Source of the DNA: Temnopleurus reevesii
Lineage: Eukaryota > Echinodermata > Echinoidea > Temnopleuroida > Temnopleuridae
DNA: 64,000 nt
Assembly: GCA_036244855.1 (NCBI GenBank)
Contig: BQKZ01001091.1
Coordinates: forward strand, 23,980 to 87,979
Direction: 5' to 3'
This document shows, in pieces, positions 56,558 to 63,775 of the stretch; position 1 is the first letter of the stretch; every line of letters starts with the position of its first letter. A model generated the notes under the pieces. It had not been told where the DNA came from and did not search any database. It was given only the letters and a program-made list of their open reading frames with translations. The translations under genes were made by a program, and so were the position numbers.

Positions 56558-59500
56558 CATTATCATTTTCATATATTTATTTATGTATTTATTATAATTA
56601 TTATCTTTATCACTACCATTATTATCATATAATTATTCATTTTTTTTTGAGGGGGTCAATGCCACTGACTGAAGGCTGTTGCGAATATGAACAGAGATAA
56701 ACGTCAAGTAAGTTTTATAATGTATACGGAAATATGTCGGCTTTTGAGATCAAACAGTCGACTACCATTTATCATAATGGTATGAGATAAACATACGTAC
56801 CCAATGCGGGAGGGGGAAAGAGACAGCCAACTTGTAAATCATCTCCGTATGTGTTAAGACGAATAAAGGAAAGTGTATCTTCATCACATCCATTGCATAT
56901 GATGTCATCATCAGGAATAAGCTCAGATTCCATCCCAAGTCCTACGAGACATTCTAAAGACGAGAAAAAAGAACAATCGTACAAAATTAACTCAGAAAAC
57001 TTGTTTTAGGTACGTCACATAACCAAATATTGGTTTGTTGATAACAAGTTTTGTTTTTAATTCAACTACAAAATGTTGATAGTAACCAGAAGAAAATATT
57101 ACATGAAACTGTCTTGATAGCATGCATACACATTTCGCTAAAACGTGTTTGTCATCTCAAGAACTAACATGCATTCAATAGCATATACCCTTTTAACTGT
57201 TGCTATACCAGGAAATCACTGTTTTTTCATTTGACAATAGACTTCAGCTACACTCTTTGGTGACAAAAGGACGATATGAAATGTTATGTCCTTTTCTTTA
57301 TTCATTACTTATTTTCATCCATTTTCCATTTATCTAGTCATTTATAGTTAATTCAACTACATATCAATACAGCAATCATAATTATGCTAATGAGATTTCA
57401 TTGATATAACTTACTATTATCATCTGCGACACAGGTAAATGTTTTAATCTGTAGACATGACTCGTTGCCTGCCGTCCAGATCGTAGGGTATATAGTTAAA
57501 TATTTGATGTTTGTGAGGGGTGGATCGAACTCAAACTTGGCCCAGGCAGTACCATGGTAATCAAAGGAATGCTGAAAAACAAATCGTTAGACAGATGATA
57601 ATGATTTGCAATAATAAACAAGAGGAAACACACATTCTCCACAATCTTGAGCAATAACCTAAAAATAAAGATACCTGCATAGAACATAGATTATACAAGA
57701 TTCAAATCAAATCAAATCAAATGAAATCCATTTATTTTTCAGTTCTTTTGAAGATTAAAAAATATACGTAATCATAAGTTATACTGGAAATACAAAAAAA
57801 AAAGAATGAAAAAAATAAAGGCCAGTAAATATGTGAAGCTTGTTCAGAAGAAAAAATGAAATTGTTCGTAATCAATATTGGAGAATAATAATAATAAAAA
57901 CAACGCATGGATTTCATAAAACGTATACGTGTCCTCTGTAGAGTGCTTTGCATTATTACTTTAGGCTAGACTTTAGGCCAAAGCCATTCAAAGCAAATTT
58001 ACTGTAAATTTGAAAAGTGTATTCATCATCTTGAAGAAGATTTGGGCATTATATCGTCTGCGGCATGTGTCGAAATACGTTACTTTCGACGTAACACATC
58101 GTTCGGTATACGTTATTGGTAAATTATGCATCGGTCAAAATTCGTTCTGAATACCATGCGCTCAAAGTTTGACCAATAAAACTTCTTACGTCGGGCACAC
58201 TGTATCTAAAATGTCAAGATGTAAGGTATATACGCTTTTTGAGAATCTTGCCTTACACGACGACTTGTAAGACCGTGTTTCAAAGTACGCAAAACCTACC
58301 CAACAACTTTACGCCATAACAATTTAATTGCGTCTCATTGTGTTACAGGTCCTTGTATGCAGACGACGACGTGAGTAGCCGGAAATATATCTGGAGGAAA
58401 ATGGTCTCCTTACGAGAACACAGTTCTGGCGATCATTGAAAACCGCTTCGTAAAATGGACTCATGTAGACCACTTATTAAAAAAAAGGATGAGAACAGGC
58501 CAATGAAGTGATTTTTTTTGTTAAAATTGATAACGTGTATACTTACTTGTGTACGGGAATTAGTTAAACTTGAATTCGGCTGCATTAGGTCCAAGCTCAT
58601 CCACTCTAGGTCAAATTCAGACAATCCGATTTCACCGTAGCATTTCCTGGATATGATTCTTGTGATGGTCACTGGTTCTTGGTAATACTCCTAGTGACAG
58701 CAAACAATGCAGTAAGAAATCATGTCATAATTGGCTGGTGTTCTTAAAGGGGAACTTTCCTAAGAAAATAATGTCTTATCGGTGAACTTGAGCAGAATTT
58801 GTAGAAAAACTGTAAAGGCTTTTGTTCCATCTCTATGACCAACTTTGAGTTCGCAACTTTGGTACTTTAATGGACCATGGAAAAATACCCATTCTCTTTG
58901 CAAATTGGTCTATTTTAAAAATGGTTAAATATCATATCTCAAATGAGGAATCACCATCCTTTTGCTTGCAGAATTAATGTGGCTATATTATATTCAAAGG
59001 AGAAAAACAGCAAAATTTTGTCTACTTTTCTTCAGAAAGAGGAAAATCATGATTTTCTATACTGTGTACATTGTTTATTATTAGTTACCCATGATGAAAT
59101 TACAGGTTTTACTGGAGTTGCCGAATCATGGACGGCCATTAGAGCTTTAAATGGAAACTTTGTAAAGACATAACTTTGTAAATACATATCTTGGATTATC
59201 CGATCTTTCTTATTTTATTTTACATTTTGAATATTTCATTTTCTCCATCCGTAATAGCAGCACATAGATGCCTAGGCGAGGTTCCCCTTTAAATTTAGTT
59301 GCAATTGGCTGAAGAAAAAATATTTGCTTGTTCAATCAATGATATCATAATCAAAATGAGATCGTTTGGTTAGATCAATAAAATGTTTTTTGTTTACTTT
59401 GAACGCATTTATTGTCGGTCAAAAAAAAGTACATTAAGAGGAAATAAAGGCCTATATGGATGGGTAAGACTGACATTTCACGTGATCATTTTACTTGTAA

Positions 59501-62500
59501 ATTTATCATGTGGAAGAGACTTTTCGGTCGGTGGATTATCAACAATATTTTGCTTGGCTTTATTGGACCACTGATTAATGCGTGCTTTTAATCCTATAGA
59601 ACAAACAACAGTTTTAGAAATGCTCAAGATATACAAAGGAAAAAATTAACCTGTTTGAAAACATTAGCAAAAATTGCAAGAATTTCACAAAACATACCAC
59701 AAAAGAACAATTCATTAAAATGATGAAACTCGATAATGATAACTTAATTGCTCATTTCGGTAAATTCATCAAGTCAGTAATAAATAAACGAAGAGAGTTG
59801 TAAAGCGCTCAGGAAATGATTATGTATTTTGTTGTCAAATACTTATTTTATTTATCATAGAATTGTTTCATTATTGTAATCAAATCACTCATATTTTCTT
59901 TACTTTGTATAATTTGTTTAACATAACACAACATATATGAAAAAATGTAATAAGAACAAGATGTTGGCTGTAAATGTCGATGACGTTCAAATTGTATTTT
60001 ATTGTATTGCATTGTATTCATTTTCCGATAAAAAAAAAAACAAGAATACAAACAAAATGAATTATGCAAATGCTTACATACATGATAAAACAAAAAGATG
60101 AATCAAGTCAGTCAAATGAATAAATAAAAAAAAAAGGTTATAGATAAAGTTGCCCAATCAAGCATACTAATGGATAGGGTTGAATTCAGGATTTTGGGAA
60201 GTTTTTGTCAGAGGCCTATTCGGGAGCCGCAGTGAGGGATCCATCCCCATGAAAAGTTTGAAAGAGGGAACATCTTTTGATTCATTTTGATTCATCTAAT
60301 TTATGTGACGTATTTCAGCAGGTTATCTTGGTGAAACATGTCACCCCAAAATAATCGGGAGTCCGTTGTTAGGAGTTATGACAATGGTCACTAGTATTTT
60401 TATATAATCATTTTCAAAGAGAAAGGACAGATCGGAGGGTTTCCAAACTTTAAGATCTCCCGTCTTATAATGAAATATAGTTACGTTCATTATTGAGAAA
60501 AAAATATTGACTACCAGGTAAAAGATCAGTTTCTCGTTCATAACATGAATTTATAAACTAAACATTATACCCAGTAATAGTGCCTTTACATACAAGTTAT
60601 TTCATTGTTTAGAATACCTTCTTACCTGCCATAAACTTTATGACGGAAATAAAACAAACAAACAAACAAGTGATTTCAGTTTAATGTTCTATTAATTTTG
60701 CATCAATTATTCATTGTTATGTTTCTTAAGTCTAGCAAGGTTTGTTCCGATCACGAAATTAAAAAAAAAACACCCCTGAAAATGCTGCCTTTATAGACAA
60801 GTTATTTCATTGTTTAGAATACCTCCTTACATGCCATAAACTTGTAGTTGAAGACGAGTAGCCTGGTTGAAGTCTTTGAGTGAACATAATACTACTGCCA
60901 GGTAAGTTCGTGTAGTAGGCAAGCGGCTCCGTCACATCTGTACACTCTATGAAGAAAAAAAAATATTCTAATACATGTAAAAACATTTGATTTCTAATAT
61001 AAACTAACGAATTGGGTTTAATAAACTAATGGCGCGGCGTTGTGAATCCCTGTGATCCTTTTGAATCGCAGCCCTATAATAAAAATAATAAGTAATAGGG
61101 GTACAGTACTGGAGTATATTTTCAACTTAAAGGCGGGGTGACATGGCGTTCAGAGGGTACAAACTATTGGCATACTGCCCGCAGCAATTTTGATTACGAA
61201 GATTGGCGAAAAGAAAAAAAAATCACGGTATTTTAACCTGGAATAGCGAGCGAACAAGTTGCATTGCGTTAGCCCGCAGCTCGGCAATCACATACGAATG
61301 CGTTTCGCACATTTTCAGAAAAATTGAAGTTGAACAGGGGAGGAATCAAACTTACACGCGACGACATCATGGATTGGAAAGTTGTACGAAGTGTTCCGAG
61401 TTTCTGAGCTTGGCAAGGTGTGTAAGCAAGGAAATTTTCAAATATCGTTATTGCCAATACGCAACACGTCGTCCGTGCGGGCTCGCAACCGGCAGTCATG
61501 TCGATAATGACGCCCTGACTTTAAAAGGCTTGTCAATTTAAAGAGCGCAGAGATTTCCACATAGAAAATAGAGTATACGCTAGATAGGAATCTACGGTAG
61601 CTATATGGCGGGGATATTACAATAACAAAGTCAAAGGCTTCAGATAGAACATTTCTATTACAGAATGAAATAAAGAAGAATGATCTGAATGAGGAATATT
61701 ATATGAGTTCCATTTCTGGACAAAGCGGCTAAACATATTATGTTAGATAACGAATTAACATATTTTAGAGTGAAGATTCGCTCTTTTAATTTCAACGGAT
61801 GATGAATTCTCTCATTTCACTGATATTAACAGTTTGCCGATGGATTGTGTCGCGGTGAGGGGGAGGGGATGGGGGGGGGGAGGAGGGTTAGGATGGGGAA
61901 ACCTATAAGTTGGATAGGACAACGAATGAAAATTTCTTTGGTTCACTGGAAGTAAAAGTTTGCTGGTTTGACTATACCGAGCGGGGTCCAGAACAAGTAG
62001 ACCTATTTTGGAAACGAAAGAAACCTTACTTTAAGAGTGAAAAAATCATTCTTTCGCAACGAATGACGAATTTTTCTGCATAACTAGGGTCTCATGGAAA
62101 GTATGTTTACACTAATCCATTAATTCTCATCCAAGTTACCTTTCTTGTGTTAAAGCATAGTTAAACAGAACAACAAGATAAATTATAATACAAGGTAAAA
62201 TTTGGTTTAAAAATGGAAAGTTGAATATTAAATATATAACATGATATAATGTATTTCCATAAAATAAAGCCGGCCATGGAATAAGAGCCGTACGCCATGT
62301 ATTGAACTGGGTGGTCACAACAATAACAAGCCAGTTCCGATTTGAATAGCATTACGAAGGAGCATTGCTTTGGCGGTCGACTTGTTTTATTTAAAATAGA
62401 TTATATCGTGTTATATAAGTGTGACAAAATTTGTACCCGCATTTTTCTCAGTTCCCCGGGTCAATACAACATATCAAGTTCATTGACACCTTCTATGCAG

Positions 62501-63775
62501 AATGTTCACTTCTAAAAAGAGACCTATTATCTCAAAGTAAAACCAAAAGACTTTGTGGCCTTACCATCTACTCGACATCCTAGGACCTCCATCCTGAGTG
62601 CAATTGGTGTTTGTTGGATTGGTCTCAAGCGTACACTCTCTGTAACAATCCCTTGGGGCAGGCTAATGTATTTGGCGCAGTAGTACTCAGTATTTCCCTC
62701 AAAGATCTTGAAATTCTGTACATGCGTATGATCAGAGTAATACAAGTACTACTTGACACTTTAAATAGTATACGTCGTTACAGTAAACAGTCATGATGTA
62801 CGCAGACATACTCAGATCTTAACATCTTGCTGTTCAATATATTCATTATAACATCAAAATCCATTTATCAATAATAGTAATGCAACAAATATTTATTCAT
62901 TGATAAAGACATCAAAAATTCAGAGTTAAATTTTTCACCAGTGAAGATGGGCTAACAATTATCTTTCTACAGTTTTGAAATACGTTCAACAAACCAACAA
63001 ACCAAACTCGATAATTCATAAAATCTTACCGTTTGATTTGTGTTTGGTTTGTGTGGATCGATAAGAAAGACAAATTCTCCATTCACACCATACTCGAGAG
63101 TGAAAGACTTCACCCAGTATCGATAGTCTCCTCCGCCACCTTGTATAACAAGGCCTGTTAGGTTATACATTGCCCCAAAGGTGATCTATGTGAGAGATAT
63201 ACACAAACAAAATATATGATTTCAAATCGAATGAAAGCAAAAACAACTATGACAAACCAGATCAAGAGGGGGGGGGGGGGAGGGGGGATTTGGAATTCGC
63301 CAAAGCAGTAAACTTGTGATATATCAAACTTTTTTCAACCGTTCAAAGATCTGACCTGATGTGCTTAATTCCCTGAAAAACATCCGTGTTAAATTCAACC
63401 GGTGTTGTATGATGCGGATAGCTTTAGTGTTTAATTTTCAACATCAGCCCGGCAATTTCCCAATCGTTATCTAAACACTAGTTGAACCTTACCCGAATGT
63501 TTTCACAGAGTGTATTACATATCAAATCGCTTGGTTAAACAGTTAAACAGAAATTATATTAATCTAGGAAATTGGAGTTCTACATAATTATATTTATTTG
63601 TTACATGGAACAAACCTCTACAGATATCTTCAATTATATTAGGAAGGTAGTCAGAAAAACATGTACGAAATTTGGTTCCGATTATGATAAGAAACTTACT
63701 TCCGATTATGATAAGAAACTTACTTACATCAATGAACGGATCAGCGCCTGTTAGGTGAGGGATCCAGCATGAATT
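25814..63775 (-). CDS. Giant mosaic GRL101-like receptor (LGR-type 7TM), N-terminus beyond window
   Basis: This is a predicted plasma-membrane G-protein-coupled receptor with a huge modular ectodomain; its ligand is unknown. Exons from 5' to 3' (minus strand): 63030-63185, 62565-62715, 60831-60946, 58547-58690, 57415-57571, 56801-56953, 56061-56263, 55176-55314, 54330-54552, 53166-53338, 52047-52169, 51222-51400, 50791-50908, one set of CUB exons (49775-49928, 48683-48903, 48096-48268 or their copies 46308-46461, 45216-45436, 44629-44801), 43270-43462, 41383-41787, 40538-40780, 39868-39952, 39435-39613, seven LDLa exons (38851-39018 to 34222-34347), 33645-33747, 32913-33080, 32524-32547, 32193-32264, 31775-31846, 31060-31140, 30338-30548, 29375-29904, 28306-28562, 27612-27886, 25814-26017. 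They sum to 2207 codons with every junction in phase. The upstream exon, ending at one of several donors in 63722-63955, is incomplete here. Confidence 0.88.
26041..26330 (+). mobile_element. tRNA-derived SINE of a second family with (TTA)n tail
   Basis: It has AGAGCGGCTGCC and GGTTCGATCCCCGGCC (B box at about 26103), which give a tRNA-like head. A body follows that includes GGGCCCGCTGGAAGAGCAGC, and then a pure TTA/ATT tail from about 26265. The sequence GACCTTCCGTTCA upstream of the head is the reverse complement of TGAACGGAAGGTC within it, making a 13-bp hairpin. It sits in the last receptor intron. It is not a functional tRNA gene. Confidence 0.75.
26460..27038. repeat. Fold-back minisatellite built on a GCCGAAGAGT motif
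   Basis: The decamer GCCGAAGAGT (and CGAAGAGTGC) occurs many times, interleaved with its reverse complement (ACTCTTCGGC, CACTCTTTGGCACT). The block can therefore fold into many alternative hairpins. Blocks at 26485-26570, 26770-26880 and 26940-27035 are separated by ordinary AT-rich DNA. Confidence 0.8.
27039..27266. mobile_element. MITE with about 50-bp terminal inverted repeats
   Basis: The left end AAAGGCAGACTCACACCTTT continues through GCGTTTTTAGCC and GCGTTTTT. The right end mirrors it (AAAAACGC, GGCTAAAAACGC, AAAGGTGTTAGTCGGCCTT). The internal sequence is CpG-rich and also partly palindromic around GACGTCAAGAAGCG. A right-half relative is at 55740-55850. Confidence 0.75.
28163..28305 (-). 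other. Read-through extension of the last 7TM exon (possible short-tail isoform)
   Basis: If the donor ACTG|GTAAAG at 28306 is not used, the frame stays open for about 47 further codons and ends at 28163 (...SYSLFSMIM stop). This would give a receptor with a short tail instead of the two-exon tail. An open frame of this length could also occur by chance, and no clear poly(A) signal follows. Confidence 0.3.
28306..30548 (-). CDS. Receptor seven-transmembrane domain (three exons)
   Basis: Exons 30338-30548, 29375-29904 and 28306-28562 encode a class A 7TM domain of leucine-rich-repeat receptor type. Landmarks: a Cys-rich hinge TDQFGFCC before TM1, TM1 with GNAA, TM2 LAISDLL, Cys before TM3 (SVLCKMAG), SIDRF in place of DRY, Cys in the second extracellular loop (SSVCLALP), CWMP in TM6 and NPYLYT in TM7. 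DRF and the hinge are usual for relaxin/glycoprotein-hormone receptor relatives and GRL101. All residues needed for G-protein coupling appear present. Confidence 0.93.
28618..28760 (+). repeat. (ACTATGAA)n repeat carrying the 50-bp hairpin module, copy 2
   Basis: An ACTATGAA tandem run (28618-28652) is interrupted by about 95 bp and then resumes (28742-28755). The interrupting piece has a strong hairpin (CCGAGAA...TTCTCGG) followed by the module GCACTGTCAATCAGTG...GGCAAGAATTATT also seen at 23828-23876. It looks like an insertion into the repeat. Confidence 0.7.
29068..29160 (+). repeat. (AC)n microsatellite
   Basis: A long CA dinucleotide run lies in a 300-bp CA-rich stretch of the intron between the 7TM exons. 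The open frames across it are artefacts of the repeat. Confidence 0.95.
31060..33747 (-). CDS. Receptor LRRNT and leucine-rich repeats (six exons)
   Basis: Exon 33645-33747 carries an LRRNT cysteine cluster (CPDECICIG...VEC). Exons 32913-33080, 32524-32547, 32193-32264, 31775-31846 and 31060-31140 carry the repeats. The two 72-nt exons each encode exactly one 24-residue LRR split at the same phase (for example [11 protein letters not shown]...LQTL). The first LRR exon is enlarged by an acidic/Ser insert ([10 protein letters not shown]). Exon 32524-32547 is a 24-nt microexon. The last exon leads into the [11 protein letters not shown] hinge. Confidence 0.85.
31215..31580 (+). repeat. (CAT)n/(TCATTA)n triplet microsatellite
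   Basis: About 360 bp of CAT/ATT triplets with interruptions lie between two LRR exons. The His/Tyr-rich, Met/Ile-rich and Asp-rich frames across it are repeat artefacts. Confidence 0.95.
33909..34205 (-). pseudogene. Decayed duplicate(s) of the last LDLa exon's 3' half plus donor
   Basis: 34105-34178 repeats the 3' half of the LDLa exon 34222-34347 with its donor region ([10 protein letters not shown], then a frameshift through a deleted base pair before GDDELF). It lies about 100 bp downstream of the parent on the minus strand. A third, worse fragment may lie at 34030-34060 (ATCGCACACCTCC). A single undetermined base is at 34193. None is a complete LDLa module. Confidence 0.75.
34222..39018 (-). 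CDS. Receptor LDLa cluster (seven single-exon modules)
   Basis: Seven exons, each a phase 1-1 module: 38851-39018, 37824-37946, 36966-37100, 36153-36269, 35288-35434, 34681-34800, 34222-34347. Canonical six-Cys modules with the acidic calcium motif are numbers 2 ([11 protein letters not shown]), 3 and 7 (GGDDELFC). Number 6 has six Cys and a near-canonical acidic end. Number 1 has only four Cys, number 4 lacks two Cys (first and third by position), and number 5 has six Cys but lost the acidic calcium motif (NGCRDMSHL). LDLa modules bind ligands and calcium and are the hallmark of GRL101 and relaxin receptors. Confidence 0.93.
34866..34942. repeat. Perfect 40-bp tandem duplication in an LDLa intron
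   Basis: The unit CATTAACGATATTCATAAAC...GTAAAAGTGA occurs twice in direct succession without differences. It is non-coding and evidently recent. Confidence 0.9.
36471..36600 (+). repeat. (AC)n microsatellite
   Basis: A CA run of about 44 bp is followed by imperfect CA/TACA repeats in the intron between LDLa modules 3 and 4. Confidence 0.95.
37754..37790. other. Assembly gap (37 N)
   Basis: A run of undetermined bases lies just downstream of LDLa exon 37824-37946 on the minus strand. The exon itself is intact. Confidence 0.99.
38036..38172. mobile_element. Inverted-repeat MITE-like element
   Basis: It is bounded by ACACGTGCAGC and its reverse complement GCTGCACGTAT. It contains an inner inverted pair AGGCGAC...GTCGCCT. 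It is about 135 bp long, with no coding potential. Confidence 0.5.
39435..40780 (-). CDS. Receptor C-type lectin domain 3 (full, QPD type)
   Basis: Exons 40538-40780, 39868-39952 and 39435-39613 encode a complete C-type lectin domain. It runs from [16 protein letters not shown] through an alpha-helical AEEYC, KIYIGLGYR (WIGL position), [15 protein letters not shown], the sugar-binding loop NQPDG, EQC, and LWHDIPC to VICK. QPD in the loop is the galactose-type motif, and WHD stands at the WND position. Calcium-dependent galactoside binding is therefore plausible. The domain sits between the last CUB and the first LDLa module, and a short basic linker (AARRRRRD) follows it. Confidence 0.92.
41383..41787 (-). 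CDS. Receptor CUB domain 3 (single exon)
   Basis: A 405-nt exon in phase 1-1 encodes one CUB-like beta-sandwich: the [10 protein letters not shown] opening, [19 protein letters not shown], then a cysteine pair around [13 protein letters not shown] and CFCSGDD, and a closing strand ending [14 protein letters not shown] domains bind proteins or glycans, often with calcium. A 146-codon frame on the opposite strand is a shadow. Confidence 0.8.
42222..42436. repeat. Two fold-back palindromes (TE-like)
   Basis: A 14-bp-arm palindrome (AAGCCGTACAATAT / ATATTGTACGGCTT; 42226-42259) is followed by an imperfect inverted repeat with arms of about 50 bp (42323-42433; TTGGATGGCTTCATTT..., GGGAATATTGCA..., TTAGGGC/GCCCTAA centre). 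Together they look like a fold-back element between CUB exons. Confidence 0.65.
43270..44801 (-). CDS. Receptor CUB-like domain 2 (two exons)
   Basis: Exons 44629-44801 (copy at 48096-48268) and 43270-43462 join in phase 0 within a CUB-like fold. The order is [35 protein letters not shown], then [22 protein letters not shown] and [10 protein letters not shown] at the usual late CUB strands. It has more Cys than a standard CUB and is diverged. Confidence 0.75.
44629..46461 (-). CDS. Receptor CUB exons, copy 1 (redundant with copy 2)
   Basis: Exons 46308-46461 and 45216-45436 encode CUB domain 1 ([20 protein letters not shown]..., [25 protein letters not shown]). 44629-44801 starts CUB-like domain 2. 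Their equivalents in copy 2 appear identical. Reading both sets in series would join a phase-0 donor (48096) to a phase-1 acceptor (46461) and shift the frame, so only one set fits the protein. Confidence 0.75.
46960..47268. mobile_element. MITE with long terminal inverted repeats (also 50427-50735)
   Basis: The left end GGCTCGTATTCTGATATCAG continues through GGTTTAACTTAAACT. The right end is its reverse complement over about 70 bp (TTTAAATTAAACCTGATATG...ATACGGGCC). The interior is AT-rich and non-coding. The second copy belongs to the large duplication and is not an independent insertion. Confidence 0.8.
47323..47385 (-). pseudogene. Truncated CTLD exon at the duplication junction
   Basis: This is the 3' part of the CTLD exon ([12 protein letters not shown]) with its donor, cut off at the single N. 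The complete exon is 50791-50908. The truncation coincides exactly with the assembly join, so it is not a biological pseudogene in the usual sense. Confidence 0.8.
47387..50853. repeat. Near-identical 3.47-kb direct duplication, copy 2
   Basis: This is the partner of 43920-47385, offset by 3467 bp and by 3468 bp after the A-run indel near 49950. It continues without a break into the complete CTLD exon and beyond, so it is the copy contiguous with the 5' part of the gene. Confidence 0.97.
48096..49928 (-). CDS. Receptor CUB domain 1 and start of CUB 2 (copy 2)
   Basis: Exons 49775-49928, 48683-48903 and 48096-48268 follow CTLD exon 50791-50908 in phase (CIT|EFYYNQ). They carry CUB domain 1 with strands [22 protein letters not shown] and LHFTMVQL, then [10 protein letters not shown] and RKICGQ, ending [10 protein letters not shown]. 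The last of the three begins CUB-like domain 2 and joins 43270-43462 in phase 0. Confidence 0.8.
50791..51400 (-). CDS. Receptor C-type lectin-like domain 2 (short)
   Basis: Exons 51222-51400 and 50791-50908 encode [20 protein letters not shown] and RIASLDE, typical of the CTLD N-terminal half, then [14 protein letters not shown] and [11 protein letters not shown] at the C-terminal half. The central WIGL-containing segment is missing, and no EPN/QPD motif is present. This domain is therefore a shortened, probably non-sugar-binding CTLD. Confidence 0.75.
52047..52169 (-). CDS. Receptor calcium-binding EGF module
   Basis: A single phase 1-1 exon carries six Cys in EGF spacing: [28 protein letters not shown] and CQ. 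The D-x-N-E start and the GFYC region are the calcium-binding EGF signature. It sits between lectin-like domains 1 and 2. Confidence 0.92.
53012..53127. mobile_element. Fold-back element adjacent to a CTLD donor
   Basis: ATGGGTGACTTCACGTACGG (left) and its near reverse complement CCGTACTTGAAGTCACCCAA (right) bound a short element with CAACAC repeats. It lies about 40 bp downstream of the donor of exon 53166-53338. Confidence 0.7.
53166..54552 (-). CDS. Receptor C-type lectin-like domain 1
   Basis: Exons 54330-54552 and 53166-53338 encode [45 protein letters not shown] (WIGL position), [20 protein letters not shown], and a closing YPHYYLCQA. The fold landmarks are present. The calcium/sugar motif (EPN/QPD plus WND) is not, so sugar binding is not predicted. 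It follows discoidin domain 3 in phase 1. Confidence 0.85.
55176..56953 (-). CDS. Receptor F5/8 type C (discoidin) domain 3
   Basis: Exons 56801-56953, 56061-56263 and 55176-55314 encode [18 protein letters not shown], then [20 protein letters not shown] and [16 protein letters not shown], and finally SAVRLLPI...RFAVEFLGC. These match the C-x-x-LGM-x-SG-x-I start, the W-(L/V)-Q-V core and the V-R-(I/L)-P...EFLGC end of discoidin domains, which bind lipids, glycans or cell-surface proteins. Confidence 0.92.
55740..55850. mobile_element. Half copy of the 27039 MITE family
   Basis: The right part matches the 27039-27266 element (AAAACGCTGGGCCGA, AAAACGCAAAGGTGTGAG, GGCCTTA). An upstream stretch shares the GACGTTCGG...CCCCGAACGTCAG inverted pair. 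The left terminal repeat is missing. Confidence 0.65.
56485..56640 (+). repeat. (TTA)n microsatellite
   Basis: TTA/TCA triplet repeats lie in the intron between discoidin domain 3 exons. The Tyr/Ile/Leu-rich frames across it are artefacts. Confidence 0.93.
57415..60946 (-). CDS. Receptor F5/8 type C (discoidin) domain 2
   Basis: Exons 60831-60946, 58547-58690 and 57415-57571 encode [16 protein letters not shown], then [20 protein letters not shown] and [15 protein letters not shown], then [20 protein letters not shown] and [11 protein letters not shown]. The order and phases fit one discoidin domain, although it is more diverged than the other two. All junctions are in phase with their neighbours. 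Confidence 0.75.
57690..57960 (-). repeat. (ATTTG)n-tailed retroposon-like remnant
   Basis: CAAAT pentamer repeats at about 57700-57722 precede TCCATTTATTTTTCAG-type sequence. This resembles the 3' tail and preceding sequence of a short retroposon in minus orientation. The related GAATT tail at 9255-9275 is similar in style. Low confidence. Confidence 0.3.
58744..59292. mobile_element. piggyBac-type MITE with TTAA target duplication
   Basis: TTAA (58744-58747) is followed by AGGGGAAC. The other end is GTTCCCCT followed by TTAA (59289-59292). Exact 8-bp inverted ends inside TTAA duplications are diagnostic of piggyBac-type insertion. The 550-bp interior has no transposase. Confidence 0.8.
60580..60637 (-). 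pseudogene. Decayed duplicate of a discoidin exon 3' end plus donor
   Basis: 58 bp repeat the donor region of exon 60831-60946 (60785-60843) from about 205 bp away (GTTATTTCATTGTTTAGAAT shared exactly). The copy's donor reads TTTATGGCAG|GTAAGA, closer to consensus than the parent's TTTATGGCAT|GTAAGG. Only about 14 nt of exon sequence are copied. Confidence 0.8.
61128..61526. mobile_element. CpG-rich MITE-like element
   Basis: The left end CTTAAAGGCGGGGTGACAT and the right end (reverse complement TTTAAAGTCAGGGCGTCAT) are imperfect inverted repeats around a CpG-rich interior. The 112-codon plus-strand frame inside has no recognisable domain. Whether the ends are true transposon termini is uncertain. 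Confidence 0.35.
62565..63185 (-). CDS. Receptor F5/8 type C (discoidin) domain 1 (N-terminal part outside or in repeat)
   Basis: Exons 63030-63185 and 62565-62715 encode [19 protein letters not shown] and [13 protein letters not shown], then [13 protein letters not shown] and SVRLRPIQQ...RMEVLGC. This is the core and end of a well-preserved discoidin domain. The preceding exon should end ...WIPHLTxxDPFID, which is exactly what the repeat at 63722-64000 encodes just before its donors. Confidence 0.9.

Noticed and set aside
58943..59173. 76-codon frame inside the piggyBac MITE
   Set aside because: Too short and without transposase motifs; the element is non-autonomous.
61203..61541. 112-codon plus-strand frame in a CpG-rich block
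   Set aside because: No recognised domain; the block looks like an inverted-repeat element.
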